From assembly GCA_001931875.2 (NCBI GenBank), contig MSJH02000810.1:499546-563545 (forward strand): a stretch of DNA of 64,000 nucleotides, in the 5' to 3' direction. Below, one piece after another: positions 53,395 to 64,000 of this stretch. Below the pieces are notes generated by a model. The model saw only the letters and a program-made list of their open reading frames with translations. It had not been told where the DNA came from and did no database searches. The stretch's first letter is position 1, and each line of letters opens with the position of its first letter. The position numbers and the translations under genes are program-made. This DNA is from Byssochlamys sp. IMV 00236 (Eukaryota; Ascomycota; Eurotiomycetes; Eurotiales; Thermoascaceae).

Positions 53395-56300
53395 CTACTC
53401 GACCTCCATCAACACATCACTCATAATGTGCAGCACGTAGGAGAATTTCCGCACGCTCCACTTCCCAGTGTCTTTGAGAAGTCCCGCATAGTCGAGCAGG
53501 ATGCGCCGCGCAGACTGGTAGCCTCCCTGATGTGGGACTCCACGAATATATATCGTGCCACCGTTGCGGATGAAATTCGTGGCTTCACTGTCAGCTGTAC
53601 CGTATGGCTGGCTCCCCTGTGGTTCCATGAAGCTGGTAAAACCCTCAGCACCAATTTGCCGCCAGTCGATATCTTCCAGCAATTCAACTGATGTGGCGCC
53701 AACCTGCGTCTCCGCTGAATGGGGCACCATGAAGGTGTAGAGGCCCAGGACGAGTGCAGCGGAGAAGAGCGCAAATACCGAGTGGAACATAGTATCGTCC
53801 GACGCTTTGCGGTTGGTCATGAACTTGAAGATCTGTGCCGCATGTAGACAGGCTCTTCTGGCTGCTGTGGTCTGAGACCAAGCTGCAATATCGTCCAGTG
53901 CTTTGCGTGCAGGCAAAGGCCCGGCACGTCCAGCTGCGAGATCGAATATCTGCATGTCAGCACAGAGCATCATGCACATATAGTGCCACATGATGATGGA
54001 GTTGGGATTCAGCCTCTCGAGGATCTCTTCGTAGTTTTTAACGACTTCGACCTGCAGTGAGGGTAAACATCTCGCACGACCATCCATAGCATACGTATGA
54101 CATGGGGCAAAGGGATAGCTCGCGCGGTTAGACAGCAGTCGATGATACGCTTCTGACAACCGCAGCTGCAGCATCGCCAGTATCCCCTGCATACAGAAAT
54201 CGTCCACTGGAGCATCTAATACCGGAAGACTCGTGTTTTCAGACGGTGAGGTCACAGTGGGCATTAAAATGCGCTTCCCACCACGAATCAGCTGCATCCA
54301 CCGGATTGACGAGCCTGCCCTGAAAAGCGTCTCATTGCAGGGTAATATGATCTGGACCGAGTCTGGCGCCACAATAGGGCTGGTTGACAGGAAGGATGAG
54401 TACCAGGAGTCAATAAGCAGTAGACCTATGATCAACCTGTCCCGGCATTAGTTTATAGTTTATACATTAAGGTAGGAACTTGGAACGAACCGTTTAGCAG
54501 ACTCCACCCGGCTCCACGCCTTCCATCGCATGTCAAGATCAGGCACCGCTTCAAACAGGGCCATGTCGAGTATCTGGCCTTCGTTGGCTGTAAACAGACC
54601 GTGTCTTTGAGCGACCTATGAAGTATGAGCACAGTTATCACAGCTAGGGGGGGAAAGACCATCACATACCGCCATAAGGTTCACGTAAAGCATCTGGCAT
54701 TGCTCCAAGTGTTCTTTCTCCTGGACTCAGTCAGCATCGCTACTAGGCCATTGAGATTCGCAATAACGCACCCCTGTCATCGCTGCTAGATTAAGGAACA
54801 GAAAGGCCGTCGCAAACGTTGTCATGATCCCTGCTGGCTTGCCGTTGCCCAGAGAGCATTTGGCTAGTTCAGCACTGACCTTTTCGAAGACCACCTGCTT
54901 CCCGTTAGTTGCGACTCGACTGATGCTATTACGAGATAAGCACTTACCGGAAAGGACCTTGCCACAAAGCTTGTTGTCCCCTTTGTTCCCAAGATAATCA
55001 TTCCGATAAGACACATCACAAACAATAGAGGCAATCGTGCCTTCTTTGCGGAGAATGTCGGTAGATGGACGAATGGAACCAGCCTGTGAAAATGGCGGAA
55101 ATACAGGTCCAATGCCATGTCCAGGATCTCCGCTGGTGGGAACGTAGGCGCAGAGCCACCGGAAGCTGACGCTGCTGGAGATAAAGCTTCGTTTCCCGGG
55201 GAGTTAATATGCGAGAGTGTTGACGGCGCCATGCCAAAAACCGCCTGCAGCTGCATCCGACACTCCTCATCTAGGCCGTGTCTTGACCCCTGTGGACCGT
55301 CCGAATAATGCCCCAAGGGCTGGAAGTTGTGGACAGAAAAGAGATTGTCCAGATCACTATGCGCCATATCGCGCCATAACGTGTTCATTAACCGACCCAC
55401 GGTATTAGAAGGAGCCAGCCAGCAGCGTTCGACTTTGGCGAACCGCTCATTTGGGATATTGTCACCAGATTTAGTCGTGTCTATCGAGTGCCGGTGATGT
55501 CTTTCCGGGGAGAGTGCCAGGTTTTCCCCAACCAACCCGAAGTTGGTATCTCTCATCAAATCAAGAGAACCCTGACGAGAAACACTGTCTCCCCTGGGTT
55601 CCAGCCAAAACTGGAGTATGTCGTTGTGCATAGCATCGAATGCAACTCCACGCTGCGAAGCATGTTCCGGTGGATTGAGCGGCGTCACCTCATTCCACCC
55701 GAAATACGGCTGCTGCTCATCGATCATCATGGGATTGATATCCGACTCCGTACGGGCATGATGGGCTGAGATGTCAGCCAGGAAGTCCAACGACGTCGAT
55801 TGCATCCCATTGGCAGATATTGGCACATCCCGCGGAGTCGGGGGAAGATTAGGGAGGCGTTGCGTCTCCGGTGGCAGGCCCGGCAGCAGACGCGGCGTCT
55901 CATCATTTGGATTAGCCGTCGACGGGGTGATATTGACGGCCGAGGGCCTTTGATCGGGGATGGATTCGGTCCCGGACGGTTTCCCGTTCATTGCCCCGTT
56001 GGCAGTGGCTGTTGCAGCCTGCGCTATATGGCCTTTGGCATGCCGGCTCAGAACGTCACTGTAGAACGCGATCAGCACATATTATTATTACATCGCAGAC
56101 GGAAAATTTGATAAGATCAATTTTGCACGTGGGGAACTAGTCCTGCGGACTTACCTTCTGGAGAATCGTTTGTGACATACATTGCACTCATACGGTCGTT
56201 CTTTGGTGTCTGTATATACACCTGTCAGCGATCCGCAATGCGGAGAAACATGTATCAAGCAACCAAACCACATACGTGAACGCTCATGACGCTTGAAATG

Positions 56301-56414
56301 CTCTGTCTTATTGAACCGGCGATCGCAGATGGTACACTTTCTCAAGACCATGACGACTCTCGCGATGATGCGAGGAAAGGGCAGCAAAGGGACCGGGCCA
56401 GGAGCATCGTCCAA
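53395..56414 (-). CDS. C2H2 zinc-finger transcription factor with fungal MHR
   Basis: This protein of about 881 residues has seven exons: 56276-56414, 56155-56209, 54948-56058, 54772-54894, 54670-54720, 54491-54615 and 53395-54436. Every junction keeps frame. Two classical C2H2 fingers lie at the N-terminus: CTICDRRFNKTEHFKRHERSH near residues 27-47 and CNVCHKRFSRSDVLSRHAKGH after it, joined by a TKERPYE linker. Both fingers are assembled across introns. A Pro/Ser-rich region follows, then a fungal-specific MHR domain (LDLYFRHFHRLVPFVHLPTF, LLFVMCLIGMIILG, CQMLYVNLMA, WSRVESAKRLIIG). C2H2-MHR proteins of this class regulate metabolic or secondary-metabolite genes. It sits directly downstream of the homogentisate dioxygenase paralogue on the same strand and may control it; that is inference from position. 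Confidence 0.9.
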
Positions 56415-57643
56415 CTACCCGCTATACACTTAGGCGGAGGGCATTGGAGAAGGAGGGGAAAGCAAAGTTCGGAGAGGGGAAAGAGACGTCTTCCGTCCTT
56501 GGGGGGCCAGAGAAAAGCTTCAGCTTGGCTTTCTTCGTGTCCTGGTGACCGTAATGGGCGTAATGGGCGTAAATCGTCCCCGACTACACGAGAAAAAGGC
56601 CGTCAGTCGCGCCCAGCCCGGCCAGCAAAGTGCGCCCGCCCTAAACTGTTTTGTATCCGGGCTTACCGGGGAGATCGTCCCAGCAGTCTCAGTCTTGTTC
56701 CAGCACAGCGGACGATCATCGCCAATGCATCTGGATTCTGACGGCTAAAGCAGCCCGGGGGGTTAAGCCGAGCCTTGTAGCCGACCTGTTGAGGTGGGGT
56801 CGTCAGTGAGGAAGTTCACCAACCCATTGCTAGTTAAAGCAACTAAATTAACTCGTTAGCAGGAAGCCTGAATTCCTGTATTGGTACTCTAGCGTAGAGT
56901 CGCTCGTCTGCTAGTTAATATTTACCCCACGGGGAAATCGAATCACGGCCAATGATCACCAATCTGCGCAGCCGCTCGAGCGCATGGTGGCTTTTTTTTC
57001 TTCTCGCCTCTCCGGCATTTGTGGCGTTCGCATCTCACAGACTCACACACATCGAGCGAGTCAATCTGTCAGTCAGTCAATGAGGAATAATTAATTACTC
57101 ATGATAGCAACGGTAGCCAGCAAGACCTTTCCATCCCTGCTGGACCGACTCCGTTGGACTCCCGAGTTACAACGTTGAACTCAACGAACGGTGTTCGGTC
57201 CAACGGTGGATCTTGTGACAAGTCCGTGACGAGTCTCGCTGACCAAGACCCGTTTCTATGATTTGTGATTGGGCAGGTGGAATATTCTTCTCGTATCTCT
57301 CGTACCACCATCGTTTCGGCCACGGTAGTTCGTATCGCCTGCGTGGGCCGAAGTCTTGTCGGTGAGATAGATGGGTTTCAGAATAGGCATAAGAAGGCCG
57401 ATCTTATAGATTCTGAATCAGGTGGGGACAGGAGTTTGGTATGACAAGACTTAAAGAAATAATAAATCTGTTCCACGTGCGTTCGTTTCTTTCCTTATGT
57501 TGCTACTACTAGGTAATTAATCTACTCGCGTGGTTCATAGATACATAACTACCTAGGTACCTAGCTACCTACCGTGACGGGAAACCGGATACAGAGACAA
57601 TGAAATGAAATATGATCAAATAAATTATGCCTAATAATCCAGA
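56415..57643. other. 1.2 kb spacer, no gene seen
   Basis: It contains the C2H2 gene promoter and the 3' region of the dioxygenase gene. Short TAGG/CCTA-rich motifs occur near 57545-57575. No coding feature is supported. Confidence 0.5.
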
Positions 57644-59552
57644 TTATACAGCAGCCACAGCATGTCCATTGGTGCCATTCCTACCATTGGCCACCGCGCT
57701 GCCATCAATCTCTTTGCTCTTGACATGTCCCTGCGCCGCGACCTGCGCCAGCCGCTCATCATCATAGTAAGTGTCCAGCCGCGCTCGCTGTGCCGCCTTG
57801 TCGGCCTTAACTTGCGCCAGGATCTCCTTGATGTTCGGATACGATGAGAATTTGTCCTGAAAGCAAGCCGTTAGAACTTATTTTCATTCCCTGGTATATA
57901 TGCTCTGAGGGAGAGTTAAAAAGACTCACCGGGAGAACATCCCACACCTTCGGGTCGGTGCCCTGATTCTTGAACGTGCCGCAGATCGAGCGCGCGTATT
58001 CCGTGAACAGGAACGTGCGGCTACTTTCGACCATGATTGTCATTTGGTCTGTACATGCGTTTAGTCTCTCCCATTCTCCAGATATAGGACATTCGTCTGG
58101 CTTAGAAACCGGACGACGGGATAATACTCACTCTCCAAAATCTTCCGCGGCTCATTCTCCTGCACGCGCATCTCCCACACATAATCTTCGCTAAAGTTGC
58201 CATGCGGCGTGTGGCTGATCTCCACGCTGCCACCGCCGGGGAGGAACTCATCTGATCGACCCAATCCGTTACCGTACAGCGAGGCCAGGAATTCCGTGGC
58301 GGAGTTCCTGTGGAAGTATGGCAGACGGAACGTGTTGGATGCCACGTCCCATCGCGGTCCGAACCAGAGGAAGTCGGCCAGAGGAGTATTAGGGTCTCGC
58401 GACTTGGCTGTCAGGACGCAGTTCACGGATGGATCGGTGTGATCGATCGATGTGGCATTTTGAGAGGCGAATTTGGTGAGGTCGTACTACAGTACAATTA
58501 GTTTTGTAACTCGTTGATGGAAATGATGAAAAGAAGGGAATGGACGCACCTTGTACGGAACGGCGTTACCATGCCACGCCACAACATCAAACGGACTATG
58601 ATCCTGTTGAATGGCATTATATTTTCCATTCGCCTTGTTGACGATACTCCAGTCCTCGTGTAGTTCGTCATCGATATAAGCAACAGGATACAGGAAGTCT
58701 CGTGGATTAGCCAACCCGTGACCACCCAGCGGACCCAGGTCAGGGAGCTCCCAGATGGAGCCCCAGATCTCCGTGATATAGCCACGAGCAACATTATGGC
58801 CAGGGGCACGTCGGATAGCAAAGCGGATTCCACGCGGGATCACACAGATCTCGCCGGGTTGCAGGAAGAGCTTACCCAACTCCGTCTGGATGTCCAGGTT
58901 GCCCAGCTGCGCAACAATCAGGAAGTCACCGTCCGTGTTGCAGAATGCCCGATGGTCCATATCCGCGTTGATCATGAACACATACAACGCAATCCCTTCG
59001 CGCAAGTTTGGGTCGCCACTCCCACCCAGGGTGTGCAACCCGTCAACGAAGTCGATCTTCTCATCCTCCTTGGGAAGCGGGAATGGCAGCCATTCAGCCT
59101 GCTCAGCAAGTGTCTCAACTTTCGGGTTCAGCGTGAGTAGACAGTTCTCGATATGCGATTTTGTTTCAATGTTTGCTTTGTAGCCATCTGATAGGAATCA
59201 TGATCAGCCAGAACCATCTTCATAGACAGGTAGACATTGTACACAACATACGGTGAGCAGCAGCAACTCTAGCACGGTAGAGATAGGTACTAAAGTTGGC
59301 ATGGCGAGGAGCCGCAAAGGCCGAATATGTGATACCCTCCGTGTACAGGCCGAATCGAGCTTCCTGCGGGTTGTTCTGGCCAGCAGGGAGCGTACCCGGG
59401 ATAACTTCAGACTGGAAACGGTTCCCCCAACCGGCCTGGTACTCATACGGATCTTCTTCACGCGTCGGCTTGCGGCGCTGAGTATCTGTATAGTGAAACA
59501 CCTTCTGGAGGTCCGTCACGGGCTTCCTCTCTTTGATCGGGGGTGCTGGCAT
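57644..59552 (-). CDS. Homogentisate 1,2-dioxygenase family protein, extended paralogue
   Basis: This protein of about 541 residues has five exons: 59252-59552, 58550-59187, 58132-58486, 57930-58048 and 57644-57856. The HGD fold is evident (GSLPEGQNNPQ-like TLPAGQNNPQEARF, LGGSGDPNLREG, GELCVIPRG-like GEICVIPRG, ADFLWFGPRW, FLPGGGSVEISHTPHG). Residues equivalent to the human iron ligands are present: His372 in YFHRN, Glu378 in ATEF and His408 in TPHG. The likely general base is His329 in IDHTDP. The enzyme class opens the ring of homogentisate to maleylacetoacetate in Tyr/Phe breakdown. The N-terminus is about 37 residues longer and the C-terminus about 60 residues longer than human HGD, and the sequence after the active site diverges. 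I read it as a paralogue of canonical HmgA, possibly with another hydroquinone substrate. Confidence 0.92.
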
Positions 59553-60669
59553 GTTTGTTGTTGGATGCAGTAGAATAATACAAAATAGAGCAAAGTATAT
59601 TAAACAAGGAGATATTTGTCCGTCCTGACAACTCAAAGGCAGAAAGGCTAAGACAGTCGAAAAGTTTGGTCCTCGTTCCGATCTTTCAAGTCCGTTCAAT
59701 AATTATTATTACATGAGTCTTTTGAGCGCAAAGACTCTCTAGAGAACTATATCGGCCCACTCTCGCACCCGCGGCGACATTTCAGCTCCGAGTATCTTGC
59801 GGGGCTGGCATGTGGAGAACGATGGTGGATGAAGCACAAAGACATATCCATGAGTTAGTAACAAGTGGAGGAAAAGCGTGTAGATGGGGTCAAGTCGCCA
59901 TTTGAGGGTTTTGTAATTGAGCAAGATGCATGATCGCCTAGGCGTACAATAAGTATTTGATCTTTTGGCCCGTACCGGAGGGGCGATATCACCATGTAAA
60001 GCCATCCAAGCGATGTACTGCATCACCCACTTGATTAGTTACGCAGGCAGAAGCCAGCTAGGAGAGTGGTTCATGCCGGACTTGCGTACATAGACAGGAT
60101 CTGCGTTAATCGAAGACCTCCTTCGATACGGTGGGAGAAGACGGCTCCATCGTCTCCAACGTGAGACTACCAACGCTGTAGACGTTATCTGCCACAGTCT
60201 CTGGATCTGCGTTGGAAATCAGGCCAGATTGTCTCACTTCTCTTGACCCCACTGATGTCATGGCGAAGTGGTCCCTTGACAGAATCCATGGATGCCGTTC
60301 AGTATTGCAGGTCGATGATGGTTTGGGTTAAAGGTAGGTAGTTGATGGAACGGCCGTGCTCCACTGCCAGTCACAGTTCCAGTTACTGGTTACCTAGATA
60401 TCAATGATATGTTGTTGGTGCTGAACGAACCGAACTTTGCGGGGTAATTCGAGCTATAGATGAGGCTCTCTGAAAGCCTTTCACGTGGTGATAATTAACA
60501 ATTGGGACAACTAAGATTAAGTAATCGACCAGAATGTAACTAACTACCTAGGTAGATAAAATAATTCTGGGAAATTGAGCAAAATCATGTAGATGGTAGA
60601 TATAGACAAAACTCAATCTTTATGCTATCCCATAAATGCAATACTAAATCGCTCAGGTATCTACAATTC
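59553..60669. other. Spacer with dioxygenase promoter, no gene seen
   Basis: About 1.1 kb between tandem minus-strand genes. No coding or RNA feature is supported. Confidence 0.5.
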
Positions 60670-62186
60670 TCAGTACTTCACCGCGAGAACATCGTCGACC
60701 ATCTGCTGTGATGCTCCCAGGTAGTTGACAGGGTCACAGAGCGCGCGCAGACGCTCTTCCTCCATCTTCGACGTGACTTCTTCCTTGGAGAGCAGGCACT
60801 CGAGAAGCGTTAGGTTTTTCTCGATGCTCTCCTTGCACGCTGCATAGACAATGTCGTGAGCGTTTTGGCGACCCACATACGGGGCCATGCCCATCATGAC
60901 GGCCTCTGCCACGATCAGGCCCTTGGTGGAGTGCAGGTTGTCAAGCATCTGCTTGCTGTGCACAGACAGACCGGACAACGCAAAGTGTGTCTGGAAAAGG
61001 GCACCGACCGCGATCACAAAGCTCTCCGGCACCGCCACCCACTCGAGATGCCAGGGCCCCGAGGCACGCTCAAAGTCAGCTACCATGCCATCAAGGACTA
61101 GCCCAGCATTAGAGCGCAGAATCTTGGAGGCTGCCAGGATGACTTCGCTGGAGATAGGATTCCGCTTCTGCGGCATCGTCGAAGATGCACCGCGGTGAGG
61201 GACGAACGGCTCCGACACTTCGCCGAGCTCGTTGGAGGACATGACGATGATATCAAGCGCCAGCTTACCCATCGAACCTCCCATCAGGGCCAGGAAGTTG
61301 ACGATCTCCGCAACACCGTCGCGCGCAACGTGCCAGGTAATGGAAGGGTCCGCCAGGCCCAATTCTTCAGCCAACGCTCTCCGCACCCTGAGACCGTCAT
61401 CGCCATTTCCCAGCGACGCCAGGGTACCAGCTGCACCGCCAAATTGGACAAGCAGCGTACGGCTCTTGAGCTGTTCCAACCGTTCCAGATGTCTCTGGAA
61501 ACCAGACAGCCAAACGGCGCACTTGTAACCAAAAGTAACAGGCAGCGCATGCTGCAGATGGGTTCTTCCCGCCATTGGCGTGTCCTTGTACCTCTCCGAG
61601 AGATCTCGCAAGGTCTTTATCACGTCCTTTAGCAAGCGCTCCACAATGGCCAGGCCTTGCTTCATCTGTAGGACGCTGGCAAGGTCCATGATATCCTGCG
61701 TTGTCGCGCCCCAGTGCACATACTTGCCCGCTTCCTCGCCGCAGATGGCCGACAGCTGTCGGACGAGAGGCAGGATGGGATAACCCACGATTTCCGTCTC
61801 GTGTCGTAGTCGCTCGAGATCCAGCTCTGACTGGGCCACCTTGGAAGTCACCATGTCACCGACCTCCGGAGGGATCACATTGCACCGCGATTGCGCTCGT
61901 GCCAGTGCTGCTTCCGCATCGACACAGCGTTGGATGTAGGCCTTGTCATCGAACACCTTGAAGAAGTATATCTCATCAGCATTGCATGAACGTAGAAACG
62001 AAAGAAAGAAATCATCAAGAATCTCCATCATACCTTCCGGATCTCCTCCGTGCCGAACAGCGTCCGGAAGATGCCCGAGTCGATAGCACTGACTGAACCC
62101 ATGAGTCTTCTCTGGCTGGCAATGCGAATTCGAGGAACAGCAGAGACCCGTTGTGAGTGTCGCAGCAATTGCGCAAAGAGTGACAT
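60670..62186 (-). CDS. 3-carboxy-cis,cis-muconate cycloisomerase-like lyase (adenylosuccinate lyase superfamily)
   Basis: This protein of about 479 residues has two exons, 62034-62186 and 60670-61956, with a 77-nt intron. The superfamily loop GASSTMPQKRNP is intact, with the catalytic Ser. Other conserved blocks are VHWGATTQDIMD and AGRTHLQHALPVTFG. The segments QFGGAAGTLASLG, WHVARDGVAE and GKLALDIIVMSSNELGEV resemble the bacterial-type CMLE (PcaB) branch more than purine-pathway adenylosuccinate lyase. CMLE lactonises 3-carboxymuconate in protocatechuate breakdown. Fungi normally use an unrelated beta-propeller CMLE, so the true reaction here is open. The N-terminal 35 residues are Arg/Ser-rich without acidic residues (MSLFAQLLRHSQRVSA), which suggests mitochondrial import. 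Neighbouring dioxygenase and thiolase genes favour a catabolic role. Confidence 0.86.
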
Positions 62187-62752
62187 GTTGATCAATTCTC
62201 GAAAATGTATCTCACACAGCTGGGTCGTTGGTTGCTGTCGTTGCGCTGGCAGGACCTAGCGAGCGAGCGTCTCCAACGCGTGATCAGGGATGTCTCTATA
62301 GCAGCACTTGACGCGCGACGATCTGAACCAATAGCTCTTTGATTGGAAGGAAAAGCACATCTACAATAATTGACCAGATGTAGTATTATTACAACGCACA
62401 TGGACCTTTTGCTCTGCACCACATCGTCGACAGCTCAATTCTAAACTTAGTGTGGGGCTTTCAGCTCTCACATTTCTGCGTTGTCTGTAAGTTACATAAG
62501 TAGTAGTCTAAGTCAATATTAAATAATTAATTACTGACAGTATCCAAGTTACCCAAGCTTCCCCGCATAACTTCGTCGCGCTATTTCGTGGGGCCTTTTC
62601 TTGTGTTCTCCATCCGCCAAGCTCCTCCCCGAGCCTCACCATCGATTCTGTTATCGAGTCCCGCAACGATCTCGCGGTGAGAAAGATGGAATCATGGAAC
62701 CAACAACGCATCTGTGCGAGCGGAGACCAAGTGGATAGCTAGGTGGCTATGC
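62187..62752. other. Spacer between tandem minus-strand genes
   Basis: It holds the lyase promoter and the thiolase 3' region. No other feature is supported. Confidence 0.5.
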
Positions 62753-63957
62753 CTACTCCCTGATGAAGAGAGACGCCACACCCATACCAGTGCTGTGTTG
62801 CAGCGCGTGTTAGTAGCTGCTCACGACCAAACCAATTACAAGTTCAACTCACCTAGCACACATGCTGACGATTCCGAGCTCTTTGTCCTGCTTCTGGAGC
62901 TCAGCAAGCAGAGTAGCAGTCTGTCGGCCTCCAGTCGCGCCGACAGGATGGCCCAGAGCAATGGCACCGCCGTTGGGGTTGACCTTGGCAGGGTCCAGTC
63001 CAAGCTCGCGGATACAGTAGATAGTCTGGCTAGCAAAGGCCTCGTTCAGCTCGAAGATATCAATGTCCTTCTGCTCAACGCCGCAGTATTTGTAGAGATT
63101 GAGGATTGCCGGTACAGGTCCAATGCCCATCTCGTCCGGAGCGACACCAGCGACTTGCGTGCCCACGAAACGTCCGATCGGCTTCAACCCATGGGCATCA
63201 GCCCAGGCACGGCGCGCAAGGATCGTAGTAGAGGCACCGTCAGAAATTTGAGACCTACTGCACGTTAGAGATCTCAAGGACACAGAATAGAATTCCGCAT
63301 CAGCGCAATGCCAGCTACTCACGAGTTCCCGGCCGTGCTGGCTCCTCCCTCCAACACCGGCTTCAACTTCTCCAGTTTCTCAACCGTCACACCGTGTCGA
63401 ATACCTTCGTCCAAAGTCACCAACTTCGTAGTCTCCTCCTTGGTCTCCTCGTTAATCCACCGCGCCGTGATCGGGACAATCTCATCTTCAAACCGCCCAC
63501 TCTTCTGCGCCTCGCTAGCCCGACGCTGACTCTCGGCGGCAAACTCATCCTGCTCCCTACGTCCAATCCCATACCGCTGAGCAACATTCTCCGACGTCTT
63601 CAACATAGGCAAAATACAATCCCGCGCATCCTTAACCGGCGACTCCTTCAGCGTCGGAGACACATCAACGGGAATACCGCGCGAGGCGTAGTTGCGCGTC
63701 ATGCTCTCAACACCACCCGCCAACCCGACATCGAGCTGACCGACCATGATAGAGTGCGAAACATGCGTGATGGCCTGCAAACTACTCGAGCATTGTCTAT
63801 TCACAGTGTGAAATGTCGTCGAGTTAGGGAAACCAGCCGCATTCAATGCCATTCGTCCCGTTTTGGCGAATCCCAGCTCAGAGAGGACATTTCCAATCAT
63901 CGCATCGTTGACCTGGCCTGGTTCGATGTTGGCTTTCTTTACGGCGGCTTGCATGAC
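62753..63957 (-). CDS. Peroxisomal-type 3-ketoacyl-CoA thiolase (5' end outside window)
   Basis: Three C-terminal exons are seen, 63323-63957, 62853-63254 and 62753-62792, encoding 358 residues in frame. An acceptor at 63958 with a CTAAC branch site upstream shows that more 5' exons lie beyond the window. Thiolase signatures are complete in this part: nucleophilic Cys in [49 protein letters not shown], and the second catalytic Cys in SMCASTGMG at the last junction. The pattern [17 protein letters not shown] and the C-terminus FIRE match Pot1-type peroxisomal thiolases. The reaction cleaves 3-ketoacyl-CoA with CoA to acetyl-CoA and a shortened acyl-CoA, mainly in beta-oxidation. It could also act on beta-ketoadipyl-CoA. 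The PTS2 signal expected at the N-terminus cannot be seen. Confidence 0.95.
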
Positions 63958-64000
63958 CTATTTTGTTGTGATTTTTCGCATGTTAGAAAACGCTTCTTTT

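Noticed and set aside
1..64000. CRISPR arrays, bacterial operons or insertion sequences
   Set aside because: The sequence is clearly spliced fungal nuclear DNA; I found no spaced direct repeats of CRISPR type and no transposase gene.

Overview
The window is nuclear DNA of a filamentous ascomycete, most likely a Eurotiomycete close to Aspergillus or Penicillium. The evidence is the many short introns (about 50-100 nt) with GTRNGT donors and CTRAC-like branch sites, and gene families typical of that group: a Clr5-ankyrin protein, a zygote-specific-like secreted peptide, Zn2Cys6 and MHR regulators, an SPX phosphate carrier and a GH81 glucanase. I rebuilt exon-intron structures by joining frames at consensus splice sites; most models close in frame. 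The span 12130-12149 is an assembly gap of 20 Ns.

Region 1 (1-13 kb) is accessory in character. A divergent pair of paralogous disordered proteins shares a C-terminal tail and a terminal intron. It is followed by a Clr5-ankyrin protein, a short Msp1-like AAA ATPase, a metzincin protease without a signal peptide, a CDIN1/TPD-type predicted nuclease beside the gap, and a small cysteine-rich secreted peptide.

Region 2 (13-33 kb) mixes conserved cell functions: an RBR ubiquitin ligase, an SPX-domain phosphate transporter, a JlbA/IDI-4-like bZIP factor whose start codon cannot be placed, mitochondrial ribosomal protein uS7m, a vacuolar Ca2+/H+ exchanger, and a secreted GH81 endo-beta-1,3-glucanase. 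Large AT-rich spacers (18.2-20.8 and 26.2-28.8 kb) carry no gene I can support.

Region 3 (33-45 kb) is a housekeeping block: Utp14 (18S rRNA processing), divergent from mitochondrial ribosomal protein mL41, then the HECT ligase Hul5 and poly(A)-binding protein Pab1. The Pab1 leader contains A-rich tracts that could bind its own product.

Region 4 (46-64 kb) looks like a catabolic neighbourhood with its own regulators: an MHR protein without a DNA-binding domain, a tartrate/D-malate dehydrogenase divergent from a Zn2Cys6 protein without an MHR, a C2H2-MHR regulator, an unusually long homogentisate dioxygenase paralogue, a 3-carboxymuconate-cycloisomerase-like lyase and a peroxisomal-type 3-ketoacyl-CoA thiolase (cut by the window end). 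Ring cleavage, cycloisomerisation/lyase and thiolysis are the step types of aromatic-acid breakdown. A co-regulated aromatic or hydroxy-acid cluster is therefore the most interesting system-level hypothesis here, but it remains inference.
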